From Sepiola atlantica (taxonomy: Eukaryota > Mollusca > Cephalopoda > Sepiida > Sepiolidae), in contig OY744529.1 in NCBI GenBank assembly GCA_963556195.1, positions 62,051,580-62,115,579 of the forward strand: DNA of 64,000 nucleotides. Reading direction: 5' to 3'. The notes under the pieces are model-generated. The model did not search any database. It was not told the origin of the DNA and worked only from the letters and a program-made list of their open reading frames with translations. Made by a program: the position numbers and the translations under genes. Below, piece after piece: positions 9,991 to 21,609 of this stretch (within the stretch, counting starts at the first letter, position 1; every line of letters starts with the position of its first letter).

Positions 9991-11700
9991 GTGATTAGAT
10001 AGTTTATGATCAGTAATGGAGCGCATGTGTGGCTTTGGAAAGTTTCTACTTCCTGACGTAATTTTACAGTCGAGTTGACGCATTCAAGTCCGTATAAGAC
10101 CACAAGACGGACATATGCATTATAAATTTTCGCTATTATTTTGTATGGTATTAGGGCGGTTTTGTTTCTTGTAAAGAAAGTCCAACCTAAGCCGATTCTG
10201 TGATTTACAGGTGTTTCCTCGTCGTTAGATGAAAACAACTTGTGTCCAAGGTAAACAAACTCTGTAACTTGTTCGATTTGTTGGCCGTTGATGTTGATGT
10301 TGATGTTGATGTTGATGTTAAGAGGAGTTTGATTTTTATTAGTGGTATTGCATTTAGTCTTGGACATGTTAATAGAAAGACCAACTTCTTTTGAGTACTT
10401 CACAAGATTATCCAGAAATAACTGCAAATCAGAGCTGGAATTACTGGTTGCAGCTATGCCATTCGCATAGCTCAGATTAGACAAAAGATGGCCACCAATT
10501 AAAAACCAGAGCTACATTGTTGTTCTATTTTCCAAATAACTGATGCCATAATGATGCAGAATAGAATTGCTGAAAGAACATAATCTTGCTTTACACCCTT
10601 GAAGATTGGGATTGGGCGTGATGTGCCTATATCAGTTTTAATTGCAGCACTCAAATTAGCATAGGTCATTTTCAAAAGGTGTATATACTGTTTATTCAAA
10701 TTTGTCTCTTCCAAAAATTTCCAAAGAGATGGAAGCTTGATGCTATCAAACACTTTAATAAAATCAATAAAGGCAATGACTACAGGATTATTGAATTCTA
10801 TTGGGCCATAATTTGCTCGATAGTACTTCTGTAGCAGCCGTACAACTACAGCGACAGCCGGCATTACGATTTTGAATCTGTGCTTAATTCATAAGCTCAG
10901 CACTGATTGGTGCAAGCATTTAACTTCCTTTTCGGCTTGCCCAATCAGGGGCCATCTCTCATGCAAGCTGAGCACGTGATGAGAGATTATAAAATGGATA
11001 GCTTCCTCTCCATTTACTCTTTTCTTGGCCAAGACACGGCACTGTCAACAACATTTACGTTGCTTGGACCAGCCCCCTAACTCTTCTCTTGGGACACAAC
11101 AGAAACTTCGACAAGAGGGCCCAAAATTCCGCCATGGCTACCTCTGCCGACACACGTGGACTACTTAATGCAACATGCACACATACTTACATACATGGAC
11201 ATTGCTTAACTTTCACACCTGTGTACTGTACAAACATTCTTCATTTATGAACTCTTTCTCTTTTATTACAAACAGGACATTCCTCATATATGAACTCTTT
11301 TCTCTTCCCTACTAACGGGACATTTATTTAACATCATGTGGACTTTCTAACCTTTCCACTTCGTCCATATTCATGGACATGTTCATTCACTAACACCCTT
11401 CTTTCTAATTTCTCCCTTTTTATTCTCTATTAATGAGCACGACCAATAAAGTTGTTATAAATATTAGAAATGGACCTTTGTCTCACTTTTATACCTCTCT
11501 CTGGTTGGTCTACAGTTTAAGAAGTTGGGAATGATGCATAAAGATCTCTTTTGATACGTTCTGCAACTACTGTGACAAACAATTTGTAAAAATGATGTAA
11601 AAAGGCTGATTGAGCAATAATTTCCGCAGTCCATGTGACTGTTCTTTTTATGCAGTACAACGATCAATGCATTTTTGAAAGCTTGTGGTGCATTACCAGT
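9915..11700 (-). pseudogene. RTE LINE reverse transcriptase, broken and interrupted
   Basis: The upstream part (11667-11464) has VVLHKKNSHMDCGNYCSISL, the usual KKG...NYR.ISL block. After the insertion it resumes at 10864 with VVVRLLQKYYRANYG, AFIDFIKVFDSI, GVKQDYVLS, then SKEVGLSINMSKTK, VTEFVYLGHKLF and KIAKIYNAYVR. The normal YADD-type catalytic box is not preserved in the open frame. There is a short in-frame tract of repeated Asn-Ile codons (GATGTT on the + strand) at 10292-10320. Confidence 0.78.
10865..11495 (+). mobile_element. Solo-LTR-like insertion inside the RTE LINE
   Basis: It separates two parts of one reverse transcriptase. It contains TATAAAAT at 10988-10995, a pyrimidine-rich body, and AATAAA at 11445-11450 followed by GTTGTTATAAATATT. 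The same order is seen in the insertion at 4441-5157. Exact ends and target duplication were not resolved. Confidence 0.55.
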
Positions 11701-12419
11701 TTAAAGTATCATGTTGGACAATTTCAAAAGAATATTTAGGAGTGGTTCTCCACCAGCTTTCATGAACTCAGTGTGAATATTATCAAGCCCAGGACTTTTG
11801 CTCTCTTCTAAAGATAAGCGAAATAGAGCATTCTATTCTTTCAAAATGGGTGGTATTGTGTCTTCTGTATCCTCATCAACTTGAAAGGTGTCAGTTGAAT
11901 CATCAATATATAGCTGTTTATAAAATTGCGCCAACCGTTCAAAAATCTCATTTCTGTCATATAGGATTTTGCTGTGTTTATCCTTAATTCCCCAGCTTAT
12001 ATTTCTATATTTTATTCTTTTTAAAGCAGCATAGTACTGTTTGTGAGGAGATAGTGTACTAATTAAGTCTTTATCTATTTCAAATATTGTGTCTTTCCTT
12101 ATGAGCTTCTTCGACTCAGCTTTTGCTATCTTGTATTCTTTGGAAGAACACCCTTTCTCTCTTTTATCTTATGTTTGTTCTCAATAGCTTGTTTCGTATT
12201 GTTTGACATCCAGTCAGAAGCTAAAGGCTTAGCTGCAGGAACAACTTCATTTGTAGAATCGTTCATGCCATTGGTGATACTTTCAAACAGCAAATCTGGA
12301 TCTGAGACTTCAGAAATCGGAGCAAAACAATTTTGAAGCTTGAGTTGACAGGCATCTTTGATATGTTATTCTTTTAAGGTGCTAAAGTTGCATCTTTGAG
12401 TTCCAGATTGGTTTTGTGG

Positions 12420-13202
12420 CTATGAACAGGAGAGCCTTACTCTTGTTCGAACAAGTTTGCGGTCAGATATGTCCGGTTTGCTGATGGGCCCACTATCAAG
12501 AACCTTCTGCCGGACTTTGGATTTGCGGGTTAAAATAAAGTCAATCTGATTTTTCGTCCTTCCATCAGGGTATGTCCAAATGATGAACTTCTTGTTTGCA
12601 TTTCCAATTTTGTGATTCCCAATAACATCCGGATAGTTGTAATGGAGATTTCCGACTTGACAATTGAAGTCTCCCATGACAAAAACATGATCTCGTTTTG
12701 GTGTTCTATCTAGGATTTCTTAGATTTGGTCATATAGTTTGTCAAATTCTTCTTCAAGATGTGAAGAGGTTGGAAAGTAGCATTGTATGAAAATAAATCT
12801 GGCAAATATCCCCTTCAGAGCCAGTCGATCTGAGATAGGTTCATAGTGTTGTATCGCATTCAAAAGAGATTTATTGACTAGGAAGCCAACTCCATTGGAT
12901 CTGGATAGTTCATTGGATGACATAAAGAGTTTGTGTCCAGAAGCAAGTGATTCTATTCTGGATTCTTTAATTTGGGTTTCTGACAGACCAATGATATCCT
13001 ATTTAATATCACAGATTTCATGTAGCATGACTTCCAGCATTAAGATCTTTATAGTTCTTGGGTTATAGGTGCAAATATGAAGGCATTGTGAGTTGTATTT
13101 TCCTCTGATCGCACGTTTCATGCCAGTCCGAAGCTGCTGACATGACCCTCTTTTCATTGCTGTTACAATAGTCCGCGGCTGCTGATGTGTCCTCCTGGTC
13201 AC
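12420..13202 (-). pseudogene. RTE LINE apurinic-type endonuclease, broken
   Basis: Seen in order on the minus strand: CTYNPRTI, DIIGLSETQI, NGVGFLVNK, ISDRLALKG, VMGDFNCQVG and IIWTYPDGRTKNQIDFIL. These correspond to the conserved blocks of LINE APE endonucleases, including the GDFN and T.PDG..QIDYI motifs. At least two in-frame stops and one frame change are present, so it cannot make an intact enzyme. Confidence 0.8.
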
Positions 13203-13823
13203 ATGGGAAGGTCCGGAGGTGGCCCCCTCTGGTCGGTAAAACTTTTATTGAACATCATTTCATGTTAGTTTTAACAGCCTACTCTTCCCTGCTAGCTAGA
13301 ACAAAGTGGAAGAGGGTGGGTTTTGTCTAGACACCATCTATAGGAAGGTTGCTAAACAGCTGTAGAGCCCTGCCTACCCTTGAAGTACTTTTGCCGCTAA
13401 ATATTTGGACAGAGGCAGAAAGTACTCTAGAAAGTAAATACATGCCAGTGGTTGTGACGCCTACCAGCAAGATGCAGATGTTTATTGAACCGTTGATCCT
13501 GGCCGTTGACTTTAGGAAGTTCTTCTGCCCAGCATTAGGTATAGCAAACCGTTGATCTTTGATGATTCATCCGCTTTATTCGACCATCTACCATGCTGCA
13601 ATCACATGGTTTTGACATTTTGAAAATCAGAGTTAGCCCTCTCATAGGCAGACTAACAATCAAGTCTAAAAAGCTCTTCCTACCCCGAGGAAACTGATTT
13701 TGAGATCGCCCTATACCACTTCTATTTGTTCCAAACATCTCGGGAAGGCTAGCAGTTGGGCATAGAAGTTTGGCATTTGGCGTCTTTCTTCGTGTATAAA
13801 TGACTAAAAGCTTCATTTGATAT
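13203..13823. other. No gene recognised
   Basis: Moderately GC-richer sequence with open frames on both strands but no recognisable motif. It may be a 5' part of the neighbouring LINE or unrelated repeat DNA. Confidence 0.4.
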
Positions 13824-13841
13824 TATATATATATATATATA

Positions 13842-13913
<72 letters not shown>
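13824..13913. repeat. Compound (TA)n-(GA)n array
   Basis: About 55 bases of TA with one TC interruption, joined to about 33 bases of AG. Confidence 0.95.
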
Positions 13914-13917
<4 letters not shown>

Positions 13918-15122
13918 TATTTCATGTATCCACATAAAATGTTATAAGGAGATATAATATTTAATATTTAATGCATCGATTTTCAGCATTTATTTCAACA
14001 ATACGTGAGTAGAGCTAGGTATTGACATTGGTGCTTGTCGGTATTCACTTGAACATACAAGTTAAATATAAAGCATAATCACAATTACTTTAAGTATAAA
14101 TGTCCTTAAAAGTACTTTTGAATCCTAATAATACTTTAAAATGAGGTATTTAAACATCATTTTATTAAAAATAAAATAAAATAAATAAATATTTAATAGC
14201 TCCCTTCGTGTCGTAATAAGTACTAAATATCTTCCACAATAACACGGAAGTATAACAATTTAATAGTTGCTTGAATGTCTGGCTGAGTCTATGAAACTAG
14301 CTCTAAACTGTTGAACTTAAAAGAGTTTCAGATCCAAATGACCTAAATAGACATCTGAAGGCTAATTGATATAACTTTAGTAAGTAAAAAAATTACCTGT
14401 GTCCACTTTCTTAGTTGTAAGACCGATCGCTCCAGTGATCGAACCCCCCCCCCCCCCGCAACAAATTTTAAATAATTAAATAAATAAGAGACATATTTGT
14501 TTTATTCATTTATTTAAAGAATATATAGCTGACAATGGCAATTATTTTTACGGAAGAATAAAGAGTTTTTTTTTTCTTAATGGTATTGACTCTTACAGAC
14601 CTTTATTATTTCAAAAGGATATTATTATTAACAGTAGATTATACAAAAAAAAATTCACCAGCAACAAAAACTTACTGAACTGCAATAGCGTCAACTGTCT
14701 AATTCATTAACTTTTGTCCATACATCATGAGCCTCGATATTTGTTGAGCACACATCATATTTTGAAAAAGAAAACACTGAACATTTCATTCATTCCTTGG
14801 GATGAGTTCTTTCTGTTTAAAAACTTCTCGCTCTCTCTCCCACTTCTCTCTCTCTCTCTCTCTCTCTCTGTTCTTTTTTATCTGCATCCTCTCCCCTCCC
14901 CTCTCCCTTTCTCTCTTTATTGCCTTTGGTTAATAAATTCTGAGTCTTGTTACTTTTTGAACCTCCCTCTCACACCGACTCTGTCTCTCCCCTTTCTTTG
15001 CCCCCTTTCCCCCTCTCTCTCAATAAAAGTTGCTTGGTTATTTTTTATTTCCATATGTAATTAACTAGTTACCTTAGGCCAAACTTCTGGCTAGCCTTGT
15101 ATATCACAGCTGTTGTGATATG

Positions 15123-15123
<1 letters not shown>
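13914..15123. other. AT-rich DNA with pyrimidine tract
   Basis: No gene seen. A C run lies at 14444-14457. A CT-rich tract spans about 14828-15020. Confidence 0.6.

Positions 15124-15164
<41 letters not shown>
15124..15164. repeat. (TA)n array
   Basis: A TA run of about 40 bases, just after a short palindrome TATCACAGCTGTTGTGATA. Confidence 0.95.
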
Positions 15165-15167
<3 letters not shown>

Positions 15168-15339
15168 TCAACTATTCTTTATTAATGAGGTGTGATCAGC
15201 ACTTAAGTGGATGATTAAATCTAACTTTTTTTAAATCAGCAATCAAAGGGGGTAAGGGGGTACTTAATACAAATATGGAAATTCCATAGTGTGTGTGAAA
15301 TTAAAAACAATTTATGTTTTCTAATTTATTAAGTTCCCG

Positions 15340-16142
15340 TGGAGACTGTTAAATACGAATATAAACTTGAATCTGATATTTATAAACATATGAAAGATAC
15401 ATAGAGGAACTTCCATGAACAGAGTTTCTTTCAAGAACTTCCCATCTGTGGAACACAATACAGTGGGGTTACTTCCTAGCTGACTACAACATTGTTGAGC
15501 CAATTACTCTTAAGTAATTAAATTCTTCCCATTCCACCCATCGCTTCCAATCCTCTCATAGTATTGTTCATCATTCAAATAACAATCTCATTAACACTTA
15601 TCTTCGAGTGACCTTTGGCCTTGGTGAGTGGTAACTCATTACTACAGGTTGATTGGAAAGTAACGCCCTATACTTATAAGTCATATTTGTAAATTATTCT
15701 TGTAAGTTATACTTGTAAGTTATTACTGAAATATAATTCTTACGAGAAATGAATGGGGAGAGCAAGAGTTATGAATTATGCGTTATTTTTTTTCTTTAGT
15801 CCTCACATTCCATGAGCGATGTTCTTGACAATGGGGAAAATGCTGTTTTCTGGGTCGGCCGCTGTTTTCAATACTTTCATAGTATTTATCATCATTCATC
15901 TATCAATCTATCCATCTTGTTGACCCTAATCTTAAGGTGGGTTTTTATCGTTGATAAGTGTTGACTCATTAGTAAAAAAGAAAAAAGAAAACAAGTTCCT
16001 TGTGAAATCAGTTGATACGGTTTCCAAGCAGCTTTAGAAGCTGGTGGCGATTGCTGGCACCCATATTGAATTTTGAATAAAACCCCATGCTATACACTTT
16101 CTTATATTCATTTCTTGTAAAAATTATATTTCAGTAATAAAT
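15340..16142 (+). mobile_element. Jockey-like LINE 3' region, composite
   Basis: It repeats blocks found at 21615-22115: CATCTGTGGAACAC, TTTAGTCCTCACATTCCATG, TGCTGTTTTCTGGGTCGG, CTCTCATAGTATT and TTGATAAG...AACTC. Its last part (15990-16142) matches the end of the element at 8600-8760. It appears to be at least two fragments joined. Confidence 0.55.
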
Positions 16143-16200
16143 TGCGAGCACTTAACAGTATGTATAATTTTGGTTATTCGGACTACATATCTCATCTTGA

Positions 16201-16260
16201 GTGTTATCATCACAACGTTTCGGCCACTGTAACTTTCAGCCTTTTTCAGGTGTATCTCTT
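16201..16260 (-). ncRNA. Decayed hammerhead-ribozyme-like motif
   Basis: On the minus strand: CAC, then CTGAAAA at 16249-16243, a variable stem II region, GAAA at 16221-16218, ACGT palindrome, T, then GTG which pairs with CAC. The order is that of a minimal type I hammerhead with a self-complementary stem III. The invariant G of CUGANGA is A here, so it is probably inactive. Hammerheads of this kind are known in Penelope-like elements. Confidence 0.35.
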
Positions 16261-16377
16261 CGAACTCGGGAATATTTATGTCGAACTCGGGAATCTGGAC
16301 GGAATTTCAAATGGAATGCTTTATTTAATCCATGGGGGTAGCATGCTCTTGTTCCGTCAGCCATGACTGGGAGAAGT

Positions 16378-16450
16378 CTTCAGTAATTCACAATTCTTTG
16401 TATCGCCCGCACCGAGGATTGAACCTTCAACCTTCAGATGACTATCACTT
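16378..16450 (-). mobile_element. tRNA-derived SINE head, minus strand
   Basis: The minus strand carries a box-B-like GGTTCAATCC followed by TCGGTGCGGG, with AAGTGATAG upstream as a weak box A. The sequence is too degenerate for a working tRNA. Confidence 0.45.
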
Positions 16451-16711
16451 GGAACTGAATTTAAATTGGTACTATATTTAGTTTATTAAGGCCATAAGCC
16501 ACTCGGATGGATTGTCGGTTTAATGATGAAGAATATTATGAGAAGATTGCAAATGATTAATGGAATGAACAAAGTTTGACTACTTATGGGGACGATTTAT
16601 GACAAGTATTTGTTGACATTGGATTTGAAGACTGGCATGTTGTAGTCTGCAGAGAAGCAGTCAAATGGTATTGTGTTCTACAGATGGGAAGTTCTTGGAA
16701 ATCAACTCTGT

Positions 16712-16912
16712 TCATCTTTTCATGGAAATTCCGCCTGACGCAGGAACATGGGGGAAGAAAGGACAGCTCTTTTCAATTGTGGTAAGAAGACGAGGAACTA
16801 GAAAATGGAGCTCAGTCGAACATTCTACATGGAAATAACGATAGAGTAAAGAAATAACAACGTTTCTTCTGTGAGAAAGGGGCTGTGGGGTAAAGAAGAG
16901 ATCATTCCCCAC
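16712..16912 (-). pseudogene. Jockey-like LINE fragment
   Basis: The minus-strand translation has PQPLSHRRNV and LLYRYFHVECSTELH, matching the pattern near the end of Jockey-like reverse transcriptases (also seen at 59825-60356 and 63800-63860). Confidence 0.6.
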
Positions 16913-18390
16913 TAGATTGCAAAGTCGATTTGTTACTCTGTCAAGGCAAGTAAGAATGCTCTAAGCAGCACCTCCCCAGATTTAGCAGTGGTACTCAATT
17001 GATTCATAGATTGACAAATTCTAAACGCTTTTCTCAACACTGAACTTGTGAGAGGAGTATGTCGCCGTTGGCAGGAGAACCAACTGTAATAAAAAAGAGG
17101 TGTTGAGTTTTAAATCAATTTTATTCATAAAAAGTTTCATCAACAAACAGCCAGAGACCAGGAAAGAGTTATCTTGTCAGAAAAGGCAAAAGCATGTTGA
17201 GTCGGCATGCACGCGTACATCAGTATCATTGGTTAGGTCTGGAGTCTACTTGTCCCGTGCACATCAAATCTTTGTTTGAGACAAGACAGGAACAACACTG
17301 TCTCTTCAGCTTGACATCTAAAAATCCGACTAGAGAAAAAGCGGGAAAACAGTCTACAACAGTTCAGCAGAAGTGCCTCCCATGCAAAGTGTTCTGATTG
17401 GATAATGTACTAATCACTCCGCAGGTAGAGACAAACTTGCGCGAAAGAAAATAGAGTTTTTTTTATGTAATGAAGAATTATTTAAAAAGCCAAAGAAACT
17501 AAAGGTGAATATCGTTATTCTAAATTAATTCTAAATAATTAAAAAATTAATATAAAAGGGGAAAATGTCAAACGTCAATAACATTTCCGGAATGTTACAA
17601 CAAATAATAGAAAATAGATTGTAATCATATAACTGCTACAAACTTCTGAGAAGAAAACAAACACACACATATTACAAGTAAAACATTTAAAAACATATAC
17701 AAATAAAAATAATATCAATGCAACACCTCAAAATACACATTTATTTATTTCAATACAACTTTTAGCTGTCTTAAAGTGGCTTTGCCCGGGATTATTCAAA
17801 CTAAACCAATATTCATGTAACAAATTTATTTATTTCAATACAACTTTTCTTGTTTGTTGTATTTATGTTGTACATCTATGCTATAAAAATTATTACAAAA
17901 CATTCAGTCACTTCCCTTTGAACGGACTCTACTGGTTTGTCGCGAAAGAACCAATTACAGGCCGCCTAACAAAATCAACTTGGTTGAAAAGCTCATGTAT
18001 TTTTGAATATTCTTCCTCGTTTTGTCCTGATGTCGGTAGAAGCAAAACATGGTTCAACATTTCTCTGACTGCTATAACAAGCATTTAACATGCGTGAGGA
18101 ATTTGGCAGGCAGAAGCAGCAACAAGAAAAACAGGTGTTGCATACCTTGCTTTTCTCTCTCGTCGTGTAGAGGGTGGTCGTGTCGTCTGCTGGATGAATT
18201 CTTTGTTCTTTCCTTCCTGCCGTGAACCATGCCGTCCGTGTCTGCAACAAAAGCCTCATGACGCACTCCAAAGACAAACACCTCTTTTAAATTTAATTCA
18301 TTTTATTACAAGCGTTGTTATTTCAACTGGGAGTCATTCACTACGTCGAGAGAGAGGGAGAGAGCAAATCACTACTTTATCGTAGTTAGT
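16913..18390. other. No gene recognised; repeat-like pieces
   Basis: AAAAAAGAGG followed by TGTTGAG at about 17090-17105 looks like a polypurine tract and LTR start, and similar antisense pieces lie near 17745 and 18278. A 30-base block ending TTTATTTATTTCAATACAAC occurs twice (about 17740 and 17825). No reverse transcriptase is seen beside them. Confidence 0.4.
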
Positions 18391-18780
18391 TAACAATGTT
18401 TTCTTAACCATTCATAGAGAGGGGGGAAAGGATTTCTCGCGCTTGTCTTCCCTTAAGGGAAATATCCCTTATTTTTACATCGTGAATCGCACGTCCTGCT
18501 CGGTTCGCCTTCCGAATCAGACTGACTAAAACTCGCTTCTCACGAGAACGAGTGACGTCACGGATCCTCTGTTTCCCACGCAAGGTCCGCGCCGTCACAG
18601 AGCCTCTCGCAGGTGCAGACTGACCCTTGATCTGGGGTCTCGTCACGCGGTAACCTTGTCACGTCTGTTAGCTCCGACTGTGAGAACACGCCCTAATCTG
18701 CACTCGACTGCACCCGCGTTAATTCGCGCAAGTCAAACCAACGATTCCCAACAGATACGTCCATTCCCATAGGGCCATTA
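18390..18780. promoter_or_regulatory. CpG-rich patch with consensus CRE
   Basis: Unlike the surrounding AT-rich DNA this stretch is dense in CpG. It contains the palindrome TGACGTCA at 18553-18560, the cAMP-response-element consensus. The 80-codon arginine-rich frame on the minus strand (18404-18646) has no recognisable domain. It may be a promoter or part of an unrecognised repeat. Confidence 0.35.
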
Positions 18781-19055
18781 TCCAACACAGGTAACCCAAA
18801 GACACTTTCTTCTCACCTAATATACCTTCACAGAATATACAAAGAATTCAGGAACTATTACTTGTATAAAATATTCACATCTCAAGATATATCTCGCAAT
18901 ACTAATTATTTGCAACGTAACATATGTTTCCCTCTTTCTTTCCTTTTTTTCTCTCCTACATATCTATTTTGTAAATAAAATAAAATCATTTTATTTCAGC
19001 ATCAGGAATAAGATTCCTTTTTGATTCACACAAATAATAAATGGGATAATAACAA
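18781..19055. other. No gene recognised
   Basis: AT-rich, featureless by eye. Confidence 0.4.
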
Positions 19056-19745
19056 GGTCATACCTATAACAGACTGAGAGTTCTAATATTTGGGAGGCTC
19101 TACTGGAGGCAAGATTTCAACCCAGCAAATATCTTTTTAGCTGCCGCACTCTCATTACTTAGAGAAAATGTCAATGTGAAATGGGATTCTAACCCATTAA
19201 ATTTATTTCAGCTGCAATTAATGGGATTCTAACCCATTAAATTTATTTCAGCTGCAATTCTGTATTATATCATAAATTACATTTGCCTTATAAGTTTGGG
19301 AGTATACTGTAAATAATAAAAATTGAATTTTATTGAAAACTACTTTCTCCTCCATTATTAATTACAAAAATTAAAATAGTAGTTCATACTGATTTGGTTT
19401 CTTTAGCCAAATTTGTTAGTTAGTTTTATATATTTTGTAAAAGTTTCATGTTCTAATCCTTTTTAGGTTTTATTTTCATATTGACATCCTCATTTATTCA
19501 AGAAATACCATATGTTTCTTTTTTTTATTTAGAAAAAAATGTGTTGTTGAAAAACTGGATAATTTCTTGAAGAAAAATTGTTTCAGTTGAAATAAATTTG
19601 ATGGGTTAGAATTCCTTTTCAGAATTTTCTCGGGGTAATGAGAGTGAAGTGTCAGCAGCAAAAAAATATCTACTAACTGACTAGAAATCTTGCCTCAATT
19701 AGAGCCTCCCAAATGTTAGACCTCTCAGCCTGTTATAGGTATGTC
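19056..19745. repeat. Fold-back element with long arms
   Basis: 19056-19211 pairs with 19586-19745, including CATACCTATAACAGACTGAG, TTTGGGAGGCTCTA, GCAAGATTTC and TAACCCATTAAATTTATTTC with their complements. The last block is directly duplicated at 19182-19251. The interior of about 375 bases is AT-rich and has no open frame of note. Confidence 0.7.
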
Positions 19746-20189
19746 CTTGGATAGTAACCATTAAGAATCCCTTCAACCCCGTAACAAAGGTTTGTCCCTA
19801 TGGTTTATTGATGGCTTTTCTATTATAATAATTGGAATTTGATTCTCAAAGGTAAGTTATGTTACAAGTTGAGTGAGAATACTCCTGTCACTGCCAGGGT
19901 CGCTGATCAGTACACTTTTGATCAGTGGTCCAGAACCTGGAACGATTAACAATCAATAGAAGTGTCTTTATTGCTCATCGTTTCAGGTTCTGGACCCCAC
20001 TGTAGCTCAGGATTAACGCACAAGAAAAAGAAGACGTTCATGGTTTCAGGTATTTTTATTGCATAGTCTATGAGGAATCGGTGGAGTCCTCAGAAGGATG
20101 ATGGTAATTGAACCTGTTTTTGAAGTTCAGTCTATTGCTAAATATTGACATGGGTAGGTTTACTAGTAGATATATATTAGCTATTGCTA

Positions 20190-20191
<2 letters not shown>
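19746..20191. other. No gene recognised
   Basis: Contains a small inverted pair around GTCCAGAACCTGGA (19927) and TCAGGTTCTGGACC (19982). Confidence 0.45.

Positions 20192-20255
<64 letters not shown>
20192..20255. repeat. (TA)n array
   Basis: A TA run of about 64 bases. Confidence 0.95.
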
Positions 20256-20259
<4 letters not shown>

Positions 20260-20508
20260 GTCATGTTGGAAAACAGGAAACGTTTCAGACAAGGGTCACA
20301 AAAGGGGTCAAGGGATTGACACTGCTGAATCGTAAGAAACGAAAGCTGATGAAACAGGCGGACATGACATCATCTGTTCTCAAATTCAAATTTGGCATAC
20401 ACGGGAATATGTGTGGGGAAGACAAGAAGCGAAGGTCAAGGACCATGTGACCAAGGAGAAGGACATAGAATTCGTTTGGAGTCAAGGTGGACACACGTTT
20501 TGGCATGT

Positions 20509-20562
<54 letters not shown>

Positions 20563-20640
20563 GGGTTAACGTCCGTTTTACATGCTGACATATGTTGGAC
20601 GGCTTTTAGAAATTGACTTCCAATCTAACCTATCTCTTAA
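20509..20640 (-). mobile_element. (CAT)n-tailed LINE 3' end, minus strand
   Basis: An (ATC)n run at 20509-20562 is followed by GTTAACGTCCGTTTTACATG and GGACGGCTTTTAGAAATTG. The same order ends the LINE at 49650-50570 and recurs at 52394-52465 and 59165-59350, so this is a 5'-truncated copy in minus orientation whose 3' tail is the trinucleotide run. Confidence 0.65.
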
Positions 20641-20655
20641 AGATAGTGTTGACTC

Positions 20656-20865
20656 ACTTCCTTCGCCTTTTGACTAGGAGCAAAGTGTAGTATCTGTTCT
20701 GATACTGCACTTCAGATATTCTGTCCTTGATCAGTGAAGGAGAAATCCTTTCTGGCTGAGCTAATTTTTATTTTCATCCTGATCCAGAGTACTTTTTTTT
20801 TGGGGGGGGGGGAGCTGGATTTTCCCCACAGTTTAATGACCCATTTAAAGCACATGATCAGCCTA
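20656..20865 (+). mobile_element. U2-snRNA-like SINE family, copy 1
   Basis: 20661-20702 reads CTTCGCCTTTTGACTAGGAG then AAAGTGTAGTATCTGTTCT, close to U2 snRNA from about base 8 to 44. A TCCTTGATCAGTGAAGGA hairpin follows, then a body with CAGAGTAC, a G run and GAGCTGGATTTTCCCCACA. The same body occurs at 25325-25440 and, inverted, at 26562-26700. Confidence 0.55.
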
Positions 20866-21600
20866 TAAATAATTCATGGTTTCTTTTTCTTTTTTCCTTT
20901 TTTCTTTTAATGTTTTTTTTTTGTTATCAACACACACACACACATGCACACACACACATGCACACACACTCTTTCCTTCTCTCGCTTTCTCTCTCTTTTA
21001 CTTTTATCTACAGCTGTTTCCAAAGGTTTCGTCAGTCCAGTTTTGTTGACATCAAATCAAATTAGCTATCAACCCCCATTCCTGTCCCTGTATCAAATAC
21101 GATACATTTGTTTTAATGGTACACCAAAGAGGATCCAGCATAATGTTCTCCCTTCTAAATAACAAGATTCTCAGACGAGGTCTTTCTGCGGAAATTCATG
21201 TTCAAACATAACTTTTAGATTAACCTTTTTTAAAAGTATGTTATTAGTTAAGACAATCTTATTCAATTAATCTAATGATCAAACGATACCGTAAGTAATT
21301 CAATTAAACTTCACAAAAATTTGATTTTAAGAAAAAGAAAAAATAACCGGCATGCAACAGCTGTTAATTTAAAAAAAATTCATACCATGTCTATTTCGTC
21401 GTTAAAGAAAAATAAAACAAACTCGAAAGTATTTTGGAGATTTAAATTTTAACATTTCGTAAGACGTCCTATCGATTTTATTGCAGAACCGACATTTTAG
21501 TGACATATAGTCTTTCATCGAATTATCTTCCCAAAAATGCAAAAACGAGGGGTGTGGGCAATGAGTGAAACAAAACTTAAATTAAAAAGATATTGTTTTC
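20866..21600. other. No gene recognised
   Basis: Contains a (CA)n stretch at 20930-20970 and CT-rich DNA. The rest is AT-rich. Confidence 0.5.
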
Positions 21601-21609
21601 TTTTTCAGA

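Larger units (their letters stand above)
9915..13202 (-). mobile_element. Decayed RTE-type LINE, minus strand
   Basis: Read on the minus strand the order is endonuclease (13202 to 12420), linker (12420 to 11700) and reverse transcriptase (11700 to 9915), as in RTE non-LTR retrotransposons. Stops and frameshifts break every module. An LTR-like insertion (10865-11495) interrupts the reverse transcriptase. The 3' end is replaced by or joined to a Jockey-like fragment near 9990. Confidence 0.8.

Noticed and set aside
18404..18646. Arginine-rich 80-residue protein on the minus strand
   Set aside because: Composition follows from CpG-rich DNA; no motif, no splice or start context.
20656..20740. 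Functional U2 snRNA gene
   Set aside because: Similarity stops after about base 44, and the branch-site and Sm regions are absent.
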